A stretch of DNA of 58,423 bases from PVC group bacterium (GCA_003551625.1 PUNC01000113.1:1-58423), one strand, 5' to 3'; positions 1 to 9,148 are shown, counted from the first letter of the stretch. Numbers and translations: made by a program. Notes: generated by a model from the letters alone, not told the origin.

Positions 1-1
1 C

Positions 2-1342
2 GAGGTGATCGCCGGGACGATCAACGGTTCGGGCTCCCTCCACGTCGAGGTCACCGGTACCGGCGACGAGACCAAGCTCTCGGGGATTATGCGGCTGGTC
101 TCCGAGGCGCAGGCCTCGAAGTCGCGCTCGCAGCACCTGGCCGACCGTGCCGCGCAGATCCTCACCGGCGTGGCCATTCTCGCCGCCGTCATCACGTTGA
201 TCGTTTGGCAACTCCTCGGCGCGCCGATCGACTTCTCGATCGTCCGCGTGGTGACAGTGCTCGTTATCGCCTGCCCGCACGCCCTCGGCCTGGCGGTGCC
301 TCTGGTGGTGGCGATCTCGACCACCCTCGGCGCCGGTAGCGGTCTGCTCGTGCGCGACCGCCGCGGTCTCGAGGAGGCGCGCAACCTTGAAACGGTCGTC
401 TTCGACAAGACCGGCACGCTCACCCTTGGGGAGCACCGGGTGGTGGGCCTGGCCGTGGCGGAGGGCGTCTCGGAGGAGGAAGCGCTTCGGATCGCCGCGG
501 GCGTCGAGGTTGAATCGGAGCACCCGATCGCCCGCGGCATCGTTCAGTCCGCGCGGGAACGGGGGATCGAGGTCCGGTCAGCCGAGGGCTTTCGCGCGCT
601 CCCCGGCCGAGGCGTCGCGGCGACCCTCGACGGTACCGAATACCGCGTGGGCGGCCCGGCGCTGCTCAAGACGGGAAACCCGCGCGTGCCGGACTATCTC
701 CGAAAGAAGGCCGAAGAAGCCGATCACCGCGGCCAGGCCGCCATCTACCTCCTCCGTAACCGCGAGGCGCTGGCCGTCTTCGCCGTGGCCGACGCCGTGC
801 GGCCCGAAAGCCGCCAGGCTGTCGACGCGCTCCACGCTCTCGGCATCGAGGTCGCCATGCTCACGGGGGACGCGCGAGCCGTGGCAGACGCCGTCGCCGC
901 CGAACTCGGTATCGATACCGTCTTTGCCGAGGTCCTGCCGGAGGACAAGGCCGCCAAGATCCAGGAGCTGCAGGCAGGGGGCAAACGCGTCGCTATGGTC
1001 GGCGATGGCGTCAACGACGCCCCCGCCCTCGCGACGGCCGAGATCGGCGTCGCCATCGGCGCCGGAACCGACGTGGCCGTCGAGGCCGGCCACATCGTGC
1101 TCGTTCGGTCCGATCCGCGCGACATCCCGCGGATCGTAACTCTGTCTCGCGCCACCTACCGGAAGATGCTCCAGAATCTCTGGTGGGCCGCCGGCTACAA
1201 CATCGCCGCCATCCCGCTGGCCGCCGGCGTCCTCGCCGCCTGGGGAATCCTCCTTACGCCGGCCCTCGGCGCGGCCCTTATGTCGGCCTCTACGGTAATC
1301 GTGGCGATCAACGCTCAACTCCTTAAGCGCGCGCGGCTATGA
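2..1342 (+). CDS. Heavy-metal translocating P-type ATPase, CopB-like (5' truncated by window edge)
   Basis: Transmembrane CPH motif ([13 protein letters not shown]), phosphorylation motif [19 protein letters not shown] hinge motif; frame open to the window start. Confidence 0.93.
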   Translation, partial: EVIAGTINGSGSLHVEVTGTGDETKLSGIMRLVSEAQASKSRSQHLADRAAQILTGVAILAAVITLIVWQLLGAPIDFSIVRVVTVLVIACPHALGLAVPLVVAISTTLGAGSGLLVRDRRGLEEARNLETVVFDKTGTLTLGEHRVVGLAVAEGVSEEEALRIAAGVEVESEHPIARGIVQSARERGIEVRSAEGFRALPGRGVAATLDGTEYRVGGPALLKTGNPRVPDYLRKKAEEADHRGQAAIYLLRNREALAVFAVADAVRPESRQAVDALHALGIEVAMLTGDARAVADAVAAELGIDTVFAEVLPEDKAAKIQELQAGGKRVAMVGDGVNDAPALATAEIGVAIGAGTDVAVEAGHIVLVRSDPRDIPRIVTLSRATYRKMLQNLWWAAGYNIAAIPLAAGVLAAWGILLTPALGAALMSASTVIVAINAQLLKRARL

Positions 1343-1377
1343 AGGGAGTGCGCCTTCGTTTGAAGAAATTCGGCATA

Positions 1378-1425
1378 ATGAATGAAAAAGCGGAATAAGT
1401 TAATAAGTAACCAACATCCCCTAAA
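1378..1425 (+). repeat. Dispersed repeat family A, copy 1
   Basis: atgaatgaaaaagcggaataagttaataagtaaccaacatcccctaaa; near-identical to the copy at 4335-4382. Confidence 0.8.
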
Positions 1426-1582
1426 AAGTAGCTTGCCTGGACCGGGATTTATCGTATTCTTTTCACCGGCGATGGGGTTCGCCCTGAACCGTCCCGCCGC
1501 GCGGGACTGATGACTCCTACCGGTATTTTCCGCGCCGCCTTACCGAGCGGTTATTCAGCCAGAAGCCATTCCGGGAGGAGTT

Positions 1583-2830
1583 ATGGCCGTAAGCATCGCC
1601 GAGATCATCATCCTAAGCATTGTCGCTGACTGGGCCTTTCGCCAGATCCGCGTCCCCGGCCTGATCGGCATCCTCCTGGTCGGGATCCTTCTGGGGCCGC
1701 AGGTCCTCGGCCAGATCAGCCCCGACCTGCTGGCTATCGGCTCCGATCTGCGGATGATCGCCCTGATCGTCATCCTCCTGCGGGCCGGATTCGAGCTGAG
1801 CCGGAAGACCCTCCGCCGGGTAGGGGGGAAGTCCCTTCTCCTCGCCTTCGTCCCGGCCACCTGCGAGGGACTGGCGATCACCCTGATCGGACCCGCCCTG
1901 CTCGGCCTGACGTTTCTGGAGTCGGCGGTCCTCGGTTCGGTCCTGGCCGCCGTCTCTCCGGCGGTGGTGGTCCCCCGGATGATCGGCTTCATCAAGGAAC
2001 GAAGGGGGGCGAAGAAGGCCATCCCCTCGATGGTGCTGGCCGCCGCCTCGGTGGACGACGTTTACGTGATCGTGGTCCATACCGTCCTGGTCGGGCTCTA
2101 CGTTGGGAGGCGGATGAACCTGGCCTGGGAGATAACCGCCGTTCCCCTCTCCCTGGTTCTGGGCGCGGCGGCCGGGCTGGGGGTCGGCTGGCTACTCTAC
2201 CGGATCTTCGAGCGCTCGGATCTCTGGGCGACCAAGCAGGTGCTGATCGTAATCGCCTGCGCCATCTTTCTAGTCCGGCTCCAGTATTACCTGGCCGGGG
2301 TAGTTCCCTTCGCCGGCCTGGTGGCGGCGATGGCGATCGGTTTCGTCATCCTGGAACGGAGGGAGCGGATCGCCCACGCCATCTCCGCCCGGTTGGCCCG
2401 GGTTTGGATCTTCGCCGAGATTATCCTCTTCTCGATGGTCGGGGCCCAGGTGAACGTCGCGGTGGCCTGGCGGGCGGGGCTGGCGGGGATCGCCGTGATC
2501 CTGGTCGGCGTGGCCGCCCGCTCGTCCGGGGTGCTGGTCTGCCTGGCCGGGAGCGATCTGACGCGAAAGGAGCGGATATTCACGGCGGTGGCCTTTACGC
2601 CCAAGGCCACCGTCCAGGCGGCGATCGGGGCGAGCCCGCTGCTGGCGATGCGGGCGGCCGGGATGACGACCGGACCGGGGGAGGTCATCCTGGCCGTGGC
2701 GGTCCTGAGCATCCTCCTGACCGCTCCGGCCGGTTCCTGGGCGATCTCCGCCCTCGGCCGCCGCTGGCTTGCGGTGGAGCCGGAAGCCGGGGAGAACGCC
2801 TACCGGGCGGCGGTCGAAAGTTCGGGTTGA
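1583..2830 (+). CDS. Cation:proton antiporter (CPA family, NhaP/Kef-like membrane protein)
   Basis: Multi-TM protein; GLIGILLVGILLGPQVLG N-terminus, AVSPAVVVPRM and FTPKATVQAAIGASPL motifs typical of Na+/H+ exchangers. Confidence 0.85.
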   Translation: MAVSIAEIIILSIVADWAFRQIRVPGLIGILLVGILLGPQVLGQISPDLLAIGSDLRMIALIVILLRAGFELSRKTLRRVGGKSLLLAFVPATCEGLAITLIGPALLGLTFLESAVLGSVLAAVSPAVVVPRMIGFIKERRGAKKAIPSMVLAAASVDDVYVIVVHTVLVGLYVGRRMNLAWEITAVPLSLVLGAAAGLGVGWLLYRIFERSDLWATKQVLIVIACAIFLVRLQYYLAGVVPFAGLVAAMAIGFVILERRERIAHAISARLARVWIFAEIILFSMVGAQVNVAVAWRAGLAGIAVILVGVAARSSGVLVCLAGSDLTRKERIFTAVAFTPKATVQAAIGASPLLAMRAAGMTTGPGEVILAVAVLSILLTAPAGSWAISALGRRWLAVEPEAGENAYRAAVESSG

Positions 2831-2852
2831 TATACAGAGACAAATCTTTCCA

Positions 2853-2888
2853 GGGTCACACCCCAAATAACAAGTTGGGGTGTGACCC
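2853..2888. terminator. Perfect 14-bp inverted repeat downstream of the antiporter (terminator or element remnant)
   Basis: GGGTCACACCCCAA-ataacaag-TTGGGGTGTGACCC, 23 bp after the stop codon; no clear T-tract. Confidence 0.5.
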
Positions 2889-2996
2889 GGTTCTCAGTTC
2901 GGATCTCGAATTGGGTAAATGTCGGTGAATACTAAGAAAACGCCTGCTCAAAAAAATTGACCGGGAGGCCGGATTTCCAGAGGGGTAGGGGAAGGG

Positions 2997-3029
2997 AAGG
3001 GGCCGTCAAGCAGCGCCTGACGGCCCCTT
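2997..3029 (+). terminator. Rho-independent-type terminator hairpin
   Basis: AAGGGGCCGTCA-agcagcgcc-TGACGGCCCCTT followed by TAATATTT. Confidence 0.65.
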
Positions 3030-3344
3030 TAATATTTGTCGGAACATCGAGAAATAAGCTTGACTTTATCCGCCCGCAGCCGAAAACTTGAAAAAACCGG
3101 CGGCTGAACTGAAAGGTTTATGTCAAAGCGAACAATAATCTTTTTCAATAACGACCACCGTCCTCCCCCGAACGGACGGCATCGGCACATTCAAGGAACC
3201 TTCTCCACCCGCGCGAGATGAACTCCCCCGGGTTTTTTGGGGACCGGGTGAAAACGAGAGGATTCTCCTGGGATTCCCTTAAAACGATATCACAATCTGT
3301 GACATCCTCTTCCGGCCTGAAGTATTCTAAGTAGCAGGGGAGGA

Positions 3345-3378
3345 GGAATAAGTTAAAAAGCAAACAACGTCCCCTAAA
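3345..3378 (+). repeat. Dispersed repeat family A, copy 2
   Basis: ggaataagttaaaaagcaaacaacgtcccctaaa. Confidence 0.8.
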
Positions 3379-3505
3379 GTATGAAAAGTCCAGAAAGGGA
3401 TAAGGAGGGTGGCGAGCCTCTTCCTTGGTGGTCGTTTACTCAAGAAAGAAAGAAGCGGGAAGCTCGGCATAGGATGTGAAGTAGAACTAAATAAGGAGGA
3501 CTCGA

Positions 3506-3739
3506 ATGATGAGAGGAATAGGGGCGATTGAAATTGGGATCATTCTTGTCGTTATCCCTCTGGCGATCCTGTTGACGGTCCTGCCGTTCTGGAAAATTTG
3601 TAAGAAAGCGGGATTCCCGGGAGCGATATCGTTATTTATGCTTATTCCGATAGCCAACATTATCCTGCCGTTCTATCTCGCATTTGCGGAATGGCCGGTG
3701 CTGAAGCAGAAAGAACGAAAGGAAGAGATGCCGGCCTGA
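3506..3739 (+). CDS. Small hypothetical membrane protein (77 aa)
   Basis: RBS-like aaggagg upstream; hydrophobic segments; FWKICKKAGFPGAISLFMLIPIANIILPFYLAFAEWP. Confidence 0.75.
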   Translation: MMRGIGAIEIGIILVVIPLAILLTVLPFWKICKKAGFPGAISLFMLIPIANIILPFYLAFAEWPVLKQKERKEEMPA

Positions 3740-3878
3740 CTGGTTAAGTTGACTTTCGGAATGAGTGCCCTGAACATCAAAGAAGTCGGGCAATCACGCG
3801 GTAGAACCGTGAGAAAGCCGTGATAGACCGGATAGCCGAAAAGATACTTCTGGGCGGTATCGAGGGCTTCGTTTATTG

Positions 3879-3905
3879 ACCCGGGCGGGTTCAACCCGCC
3901 CGGGT
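3879..3905 (+). terminator. Intrinsic terminator
   Basis: ACCCGGGCGGGTT-c-AACCCGCCCGGGT followed by TTTAT; 13-bp perfect arms. Confidence 0.75.
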
Positions 3906-3955
3906 TTTATATTTGCTCCGATGAAAGTTATGCTGCTCAATGGCTAGGAGGTCAG

Positions 3956-4342
3956 ATGAAAACGAACGTTAAAATAGCCTTAGACGCTACAGTCTGGTTT
4001 TTGTGCCTCTTCATAGCCGTCATTCTCAGACCGAGTATTTACAATTCGGAAACAGCTATTTCGTTTTCTATGGTGAGCGGAGCCCTGATGGTTGGATTTA
4101 TCTGGATTTTGCTCCGAGCGATTATTCACGACATAGCTAAAACATATCCGTATAAGTGGCTTTACGCGTTGCTGTCTATTGTAATCGTACCCATTGCCGC
4201 TATTCTTGGAATGCTCCCGTTTTTCATTCTTAGATCCCTACGAACCCCCAGGCTCATAACGGCTCTTCCTCTTTTATCAGCGGGTCTTATCTGGGGGATT
4301 GTTTCGTCTTTAATTTTCCCCATTGCTCGGCACGATGAATGA
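3956..4342 (+). CDS. Hypothetical membrane protein (128 aa)
   Basis: Four hydrophobic segments; GGAGG upstream; stop codon lies inside a family A repeat. Confidence 0.65.
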   Translation: MKTNVKIALDATVWFLCLFIAVILRPSIYNSETAISFSMVSGALMVGFIWILLRAIIHDIAKTYPYKWLYALLSIVIVPIAAILGMLPFFILRSLRTPRLITALPLLSAGLIWGIVSSLIFPIARHDE

Positions 4343-4428
4343 AGAAGCGGAATAAGTTAAAAAGCAAACAACGTCCCCTAAATGGCCCGGTGGCTGGGCG
4401 TAAAGTCAAGAGTAAAGATTTGACCCCA
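4335..4428 (+). repeat. Composite repeat: family A copy 3 (4335-4382) plus family B copy 1 (4402-4428)
   Basis: A: atgaatgaagaagcggaataagttaaaaagcaaacaacgtcccctaaa; B: aaagtcaagagtaaagatttgacccca. Confidence 0.8.
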
Positions 4429-4435
4429 ATAGGTT

Positions 4436-4882
4436 ATGGATACAAAGAGAGTCAATGAAATCAAGACCCACCTGGGGAAAAAAGAATCTCGGGAACTGCT
4501 TAAAATCTACAAAGAGAATAACAGGGACGAATACGTCGATGAAGCATTTGAGGCCGTCAGACAGTTGCTCGTAGAACGGAAACTGAGTATTCCGCGCCAA
4601 TCACCCTTTCCCCGTCCTACAAAACCCGAGCCGATAGCGAAGGCCGAGTATGTCGATCTTGTCACCGTATATCGAACCGGCAACCAGGCAGTCTTAACCG
4701 TAGCCAAATCATTGCTGGAGGAAGCCGGGATTCGATACCTGGCCAAAGGAGAAGGCTTGCAGGACATCATAGGCGGCGGGCGATTCGGGGCCGGCTTCAA
4801 TCTTGTCGCCGGCCCGGTAGAACTTCAAGTGCCCCGGGAATGCGCCGCGGAGGCCGGGAAGATTCTTTCAAAATTGCAATAA
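4436..4882 (+). CDS. DUF2007-like (putative signal-transducing) domain protein
   Basis: C-terminal DLVTVYRTGNQAVLTVAKSLLEEAGIRYLAKGEG...GPVELQVPRECAAEAGKILSKL resembles DUF2007. Confidence 0.7.
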   Translation: MDTKRVNEIKTHLGKKESRELLKIYKENNRDEYVDEAFEAVRQLLVERKLSIPRQSPFPRPTKPEPIAKAEYVDLVTVYRTGNQAVLTVAKSLLEEAGIRYLAKGEGLQDIIGGGRFGAGFNLVAGPVELQVPRECAAEAGKILSKLQ

Positions 4883-4942
4883 ATATTCCTTGAAGAACGA
4901 ATTTAATTTTACGAATAGTTCGGCTTGAAAAGAGATTGAGGT

Positions 4943-5581
4943 ATGGGCGTATCCATACACTATCGAGGTCGAATCGACAGCGCGGCGCTGCTCCCGTCCC
5001 TTCGTGAGGAAGTCGCCGATATCGCCCACTCAATGGGTTGGCCCTCGACAACTCTGGACGATGACTGGTCAATTTCTCCCGACGCGAATCTGGCCACTGA
5101 CGGCAGGATTCAAGGCCACCTTGGACTCAAGGGTATCCAGATCACTCCGCATCCAGACTCGGAACCCCTCGTTCTGTTTTTCGACCGTGACGGATATATT
5201 CGATCTCCCGTAACTATGGCGCTGATCCTTGACGGCACCCTGCAGCCGAAGACGGCTTGGGTTTCGATGAAAACCCAGTTCGCCGCCCCCGATACCCACG
5301 TGTGGGTTATCGGCCTCCTCAAGTATCTGAAGAAACGCTACATCTCCAATCTTGAAGTGTCGGACGAGAGCGGATACTGGGATACCGGCGACAGGCGGAA
5401 ATTGGAGGAGAGTATGGCCTTTCTCAACAGCAAGCTTAATCAACTCTCTGCCAAAATCTCGTCTGGTCGCATAGGTGACCTGACGGGACTGACGGCGGAT
5501 CAGATCGCGTCACGGCTCGAGCATTTGTTCCTGAACGATGAGGAGCTAGGCGTCGAAAAACGCCCTGAACGCGACAAGTGA
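4943..5581 (+). CDS. Hypothetical protein (212 aa)
   Basis: Long ORF with a soluble-protein-like composition; no family recognised. Confidence 0.65.
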   Translation: MGVSIHYRGRIDSAALLPSLREEVADIAHSMGWPSTTLDDDWSISPDANLATDGRIQGHLGLKGIQITPHPDSEPLVLFFDRDGYIRSPVTMALILDGTLQPKTAWVSMKTQFAAPDTHVWVIGLLKYLKKRYISNLEVSDESGYWDTGDRRKLEESMAFLNSKLNQLSAKISSGRIGDLTGLTADQIASRLEHLFLNDEELGVEKRPERDK

Positions 5582-5703
5582 AAGCCGCGACGGAGCGCTG
5601 CTTCTCCTTGCGCGTTAGGTGAAGCGGCAGCCCAGAAAGGATAATAAGCGAATGGCGGTGGCTTTGTTCCCTTGCGCATACACCGTTTGCCGGAAAAAAG
5701 AAG

Positions 5704-5736
5704 GGGAGTAACTTAACAACTTAACTCCGTCCCTAA
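5704..5736 (+). repeat. Divergent family A-like repeat
   Basis: gggagtaacttaacaacttaactccgtccctaacg; partial match to family A. Confidence 0.4.
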
Positions 5737-5757
5737 CGCTTTCCGGAGGTCGGAATT

Positions 5758-6318
5758 ATGCCTAAAACGGTAATACCGGCAGAGCGGATTCAGCGGATAA
5801 TCTATCTGGTTCGCGGCCAAAAGGTAATATTGGATCGGGATCTGGCGGGTTTGTATGGGGTTCCCACCAAGGCCTTAAAGCAGGCGGTTCGCCGGAACCC
5901 AAAACGCTTTCCTAAAGATTTTATGTTTGTGCTTAAACAGCAGGAATTTAAGAACTTGAGGTCACAATTTGTGACCTCAAGTTCTTGGGGCGGGAGCCGT
6001 TATCTGCCTATGGTATTTACCGAATAGGGCGTGGCAATGCTCTCCAGCGTTCTGAATAGTCCCCGAGCCATCCAGGTCAACATCGCGATAATGCGGACCT
6101 TCGTTCAGCTGCGTAAGCTTATGGCCACCCACGCCGGACTGGCTCAAAAGCTGGAAGAATTAGAGAAGAAATACGACGCCCAGTTTCAGATTGTCTTTGA
6201 AGCGATAAGGCGGCTTATAGTTGAGCCGGAACCGAAGCTTCCCCGCCGCAGGATCGGCTTCCACGTAAAGGAGAAGCGGGGGAAATACGGCCGCCGCGTC
6301 GCAGGAAGGGCGAAATAA
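5758..6318 (+). pseudogene. ORF6N-domain protein interrupted by a single in-frame TAG (6025-6027)
   Basis: N-part MPKTVIPAERIQRIIYLVRGQKVILDRDLAGLYGVPTKALKQAVRRNPKRFPKDFMFVL... and C-part [30 protein letters not shown] are in the same frame (5758 and 6031 differ by 273 nt), giving ...YLPMVFTE*GVAMLSS... Confidence 0.85.
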
Positions 6319-6400
6319 GTTAACAAGTAAACAACGTCCCCTAAAGCTTGAGGCTCTGAACCGTCCGGGCGAAAAGTCAAGAGTAAAGACTTGACCCCAT
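6312..6400 (+). repeat. Composite repeat: family A copy 4 (6312-6345) plus family B copy 2 (6372-6400)
   Basis: gaaataagttaacaagtaaacaacgtcccctaaa ... aaaagtcaagagtaaagacttgaccccat; the ORF6N stop codon is within A. Confidence 0.8.
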
Positions 6401-6406
6401 ATTACG

Positions 6407-6829
6407 ATGGAGGAGGCAACAATGGACAACAGCCAAGGTAAGCTCAAATCGTGGGGTTTATTCTTTGCCGGCCTGGGCATTCTTTTGATTGGCATCGCAG
6501 TTCTCATTAACGTATTGAAGCATCCTTCACGTCTCAAATTCGCGGATTTATTCGGACCACCCGGAACTGAAACAATAACCAGGACTGTGCGTTCATTTGA
6601 TTCTGCCCCTCCAAGTACGATTTCGCCTTTTCAGAAGATAATAACCGACGAAGAATTTAATGAATATTATGAGTCGCTTAAGGAAGCTTTATCTGAATGG
6701 GATTTCAAAGAAATTATCCTAGAAAAGATTGAAAGCGAGGAATTCAAAGAGAAATTGAGGCGAAAAATCGAAGAGTTGCCGGCTATAATGGAAATTAAGG
6801 CAACCAGAGTCGAGGAGATATACCAATGA
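6407..6829 (+). CDS. Hypothetical protein with N-terminal TM segment (140 aa)
   Basis: ORF with LKSWGLFFAGLGILLIGIAVLINVL TM helix; no family recognised. Confidence 0.6.
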   Translation: MEEATMDNSQGKLKSWGLFFAGLGILLIGIAVLINVLKHPSRLKFADLFGPPGTETITRTVRSFDSAPPSTISPFQKIITDEEFNEYYESLKEALSEWDFKEIILEKIESEEFKEKLRRKIEELPAIMEIKATRVEEIYQ

Positions 6830-6888
6830 GTCGCTTCAGCGGTTTGAGACCGCCTTTCGGCTTTAGCGGGTGTACCGGCGGTTAGAAA

Positions 6889-7251
6889 ATGAAAGAGAAG
6901 ATAATTAGATACATAATAGCCGGAATAATCTCGGGTATTTTCTTCTATCTTGCCTTTTGGACGGGTCAAATTCTGGTTTGCGTATGGGGGGTTATTTTCT
7001 TTCGTTTGATTATGAATCCGCAGATTCTTAAGGAAAATGTCGGTGTGCCCCGCCTGCCGGCTAAAGATATTCTATCTCTCACAGCATTTTTTCTCGTCAT
7101 TGCTGCTTTTGTAGTCTTCATACTCAAAATCAGAAATGTTGAGGCTTTCAAAATCGCATCTTCAAACTGGATAGTTCTTTTCTTGCTGTGGTTAGCCCTA
7201 ATGGTTGGCAACTTGAGGGCATTTAACCCTGAAGAAAGCGATTTAGCCTAA
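6889..7251 (+). CDS. Hypothetical membrane protein (120 aa)
   Basis: Four hydrophobic segments. Confidence 0.6.
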   Translation: MKEKIIRYIIAGIISGIFFYLAFWTGQILVCVWGVIFFRLIMNPQILKENVGVPRLPAKDILSLTAFFLVIAAFVVFILKIRNVEAFKIASSNWIVLFLLWLALMVGNLRAFNPEESDLA

Positions 7252-7289
7252 CGAATCATCGCTTGTGATATGCCTAACGGAGCAAAGGG

Positions 7290-7766
7290 ATGATATATAT
7301 CGCCGGAATAATTCTCATTATTATCGGGTTTGTCTGGCCGTTCCTAACCGGCTGGAGTTTAACTTTAATTGTATTTCCGCTCGGTATTTTAGCCTTGTTG
7401 AGTCCCGGCAGATATATTCCAAAAACAGCAAATTGGAATAAATGGGCGCGGGCGGGATTACTTGGTTATTTATTGGTTGTGTTAATCCACTGGATCATTT
7501 CTTACTTGGCAGTCGCATCGCCCGTTTTCTGTAACACCTGGGGCGGTTGTTATCTTGCTATAGTATTTAGCTGGATCTCCGCGCCTGTTGATTTGCTGTT
7601 GTCTCGTATCTCTCCACTTGAAACCATTCAGCTTCCTGATGGAGGATGGCAAATTAGAATCAGTTATATTCGAGCCACGACATCCAATTTTATGAGTATT
7701 ATCGTTTACCTGCTCGCTGGAATTCTGATCGGAAAATGGCTTCAGGTACGGAGGAGTAAGTGTTGA
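7290..7766 (+). CDS. Hypothetical membrane protein (158 aa)
   Basis: Multiple TM segments. Confidence 0.6.
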   Translation: MIYIAGIILIIIGFVWPFLTGWSLTLIVFPLGILALLSPGRYIPKTANWNKWARAGLLGYLLVVLIHWIISYLAVASPVFCNTWGGCYLAIVFSWISAPVDLLLSRISPLETIQLPDGGWQIRISYIRATTSNFMSIIVYLLAGILIGKWLQVRRSKC

Positions 7767-7859
7767 CCTCAGGCTGCTCAAATAATCAGTTCCCCCTCAA
7801 ATTCCCTTGAAAAACAGAAGTTAACCTGACCACCAGCGCTAAATTAAAGAGAATTATAA

Positions 7860-8273
7860 ATGAGAAAATGTCCAGCTTGTGGCGAATGGAATTCCGATGA
7901 TTCAACCACCTGCAAATCGTGCGCCACTCCGCTATCGGTTAACACGACTGAATCCCCCAAGCAACCTTTGACAAAACGGGCTCTGTTTATAGTCGGCTTA
8001 AGGCTGATTGGCATTTATCTGATGATATTTGGTTTCCTTGGTGCCCTGCATAAAATGGGTACCAATTATGTAATGCTACGGCTTGTTGCTCGGACTATAA
8101 ATCTTGGATTAGATGAATTTGCGGGAGCTTTTATAGAGAGCATGCAATATTTAAGCATAACCACTGGGGTAATCTGGGATCTGATACGAATTGTTGTAGG
8201 TCTTTATTTATGCAGAGGAGGGAAACTTATTATTAAATTTGTTGGGATGAAAGACGAAGTTCCTATCGGATAA
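7860..8273 (+). CDS. Zinc-ribbon domain membrane protein (137 aa)
   Basis: MRKCPACGEWNSDDSTTCKSCATPL zinc ribbon (2x CxxC) followed by TM segments. Confidence 0.7.
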   Translation: MRKCPACGEWNSDDSTTCKSCATPLSVNTTESPKQPLTKRALFIVGLRLIGIYLMIFGFLGALHKMGTNYVMLRLVARTINLGLDEFAGAFIESMQYLSITTGVIWDLIRIVVGLYLCRGGKLIIKFVGMKDEVPIG

Positions 8274-8299
8274 TAATCCAAAAGCCGGAAGACAGAGGG

Positions 8300-8554
8300 A
8301 TGATAGTAGAGATCATATTCCTTAGCGTATTTGGGTTAATCTCGCTGCTGTGCGCGATTCACCTCTGGAGGCGGCGCGACGCGACCTTGCTGATGAAGAT
8401 TCGCTGGACCATAGTCATCTTCATTCCCCTGGCGGGCCCGATTTTCTATGGAGGATTCTTCAAGGCTCCTGACCGATCCGGTTACCGGAAACACTGGCCG
8501 GAAGACCGCGGCGGTCTCCCGCCCGGAGGGGAATTTACCGGCCGATGGCGATAA
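8300..8554 (+). CDS. Small membrane protein (84 aa), PLDc_N-like
   Basis: MIVEIIFLSVFGLISLLCAIHLWRRRDATLLMKIRWTIVIFIPLAGPIFYGGFF resembles short PLDc_N-type two-TM proteins. Confidence 0.5.
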   Translation: MIVEIIFLSVFGLISLLCAIHLWRRRDATLLMKIRWTIVIFIPLAGPIFYGGFFKAPDRSGYRKHWPEDRGGLPPGGEFTGRWR

Positions 8555-8790
8555 AAAACCTGGGGTCAAACCTTAGCAATGATACCTTTTCTTCGATGAT
8601 CAGTGATCCGCAAAAGACGGCAAAGACAGGGTCAGTCCGTGCATATATGCAAAATGACCGAAAGACCGGATTTTGAAGTGCAAAACGAATAGAAGGGGTG
8701 TGGAGACGGTTTGAAGAGCTGGTCTCAATTCGCGACCAGCTCAAAGATTTAGAGGAGACCGTTTGGGACGGTCAGTGAGGGTGGGTGGCG

Positions 8791-8979
8791 GAGATTGCTT
8801 CGTCGGCCCGAAGGTTTTCGGGCCTCCTCGCAATGACGGTTCATACGGAAGGATGTGGAGATTGCTTCGTCGTCCCCCACCGGGATCGGTGGGGGACTTC
8901 TCGCAATGACGGCGAGTGAAGGCGCCCGCCGGAGATTGCTTCGTCCCCCTCGCTCCGCTCGGGGTCCTCGCAATGACGG
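8791..8979 (+). repeat. Cluster of three GAGATTGCTTCG...CTCGCAATGACGG structured repeats
   Basis: Copies at 8791-8839, 8858-8912 and 8932-8979; conserved ends, different self-complementary centres. Confidence 0.85.
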
Positions 8980-9148
8980 TGAGAGTGGATGCTTGATGGG
9001 GGTTTTCTTGCTTTTTGGTTTCGGTTTCGGCGGCGGCTGCGGTAGCATATCGTCAGCTTCTTCAGGTTATGTGGGTAGATGCAATTGATCATCGCTGGGC
9101 CGGGGGTCTAATCCTGTTCTGAGGAATCGAAGGAATGACTCTTCGGTT

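Noticed and set aside
3145-3363. 72-aa minus-strand ORF
   Set aside because: No recognisable domain, weak coding character, and its start overlaps a family A repeat.
5581-5640. Possible integron attC site (GTTAGGT near 5617) and the GCCTAAC copies near 7247 and 7271
   Set aside because: No paired RYYYAAC/GTTRRRY boxes in inverted order, the GCCTAAC copies are direct not inverted, and no integrase is present.
8791-8979. CRISPR-like array interpretation of the GAGATTGCTTCG repeats
   Set aside because: Repeat ends enclose self-complementary centres rather than unique spacers, spacing is irregular, and no cas genes occur.
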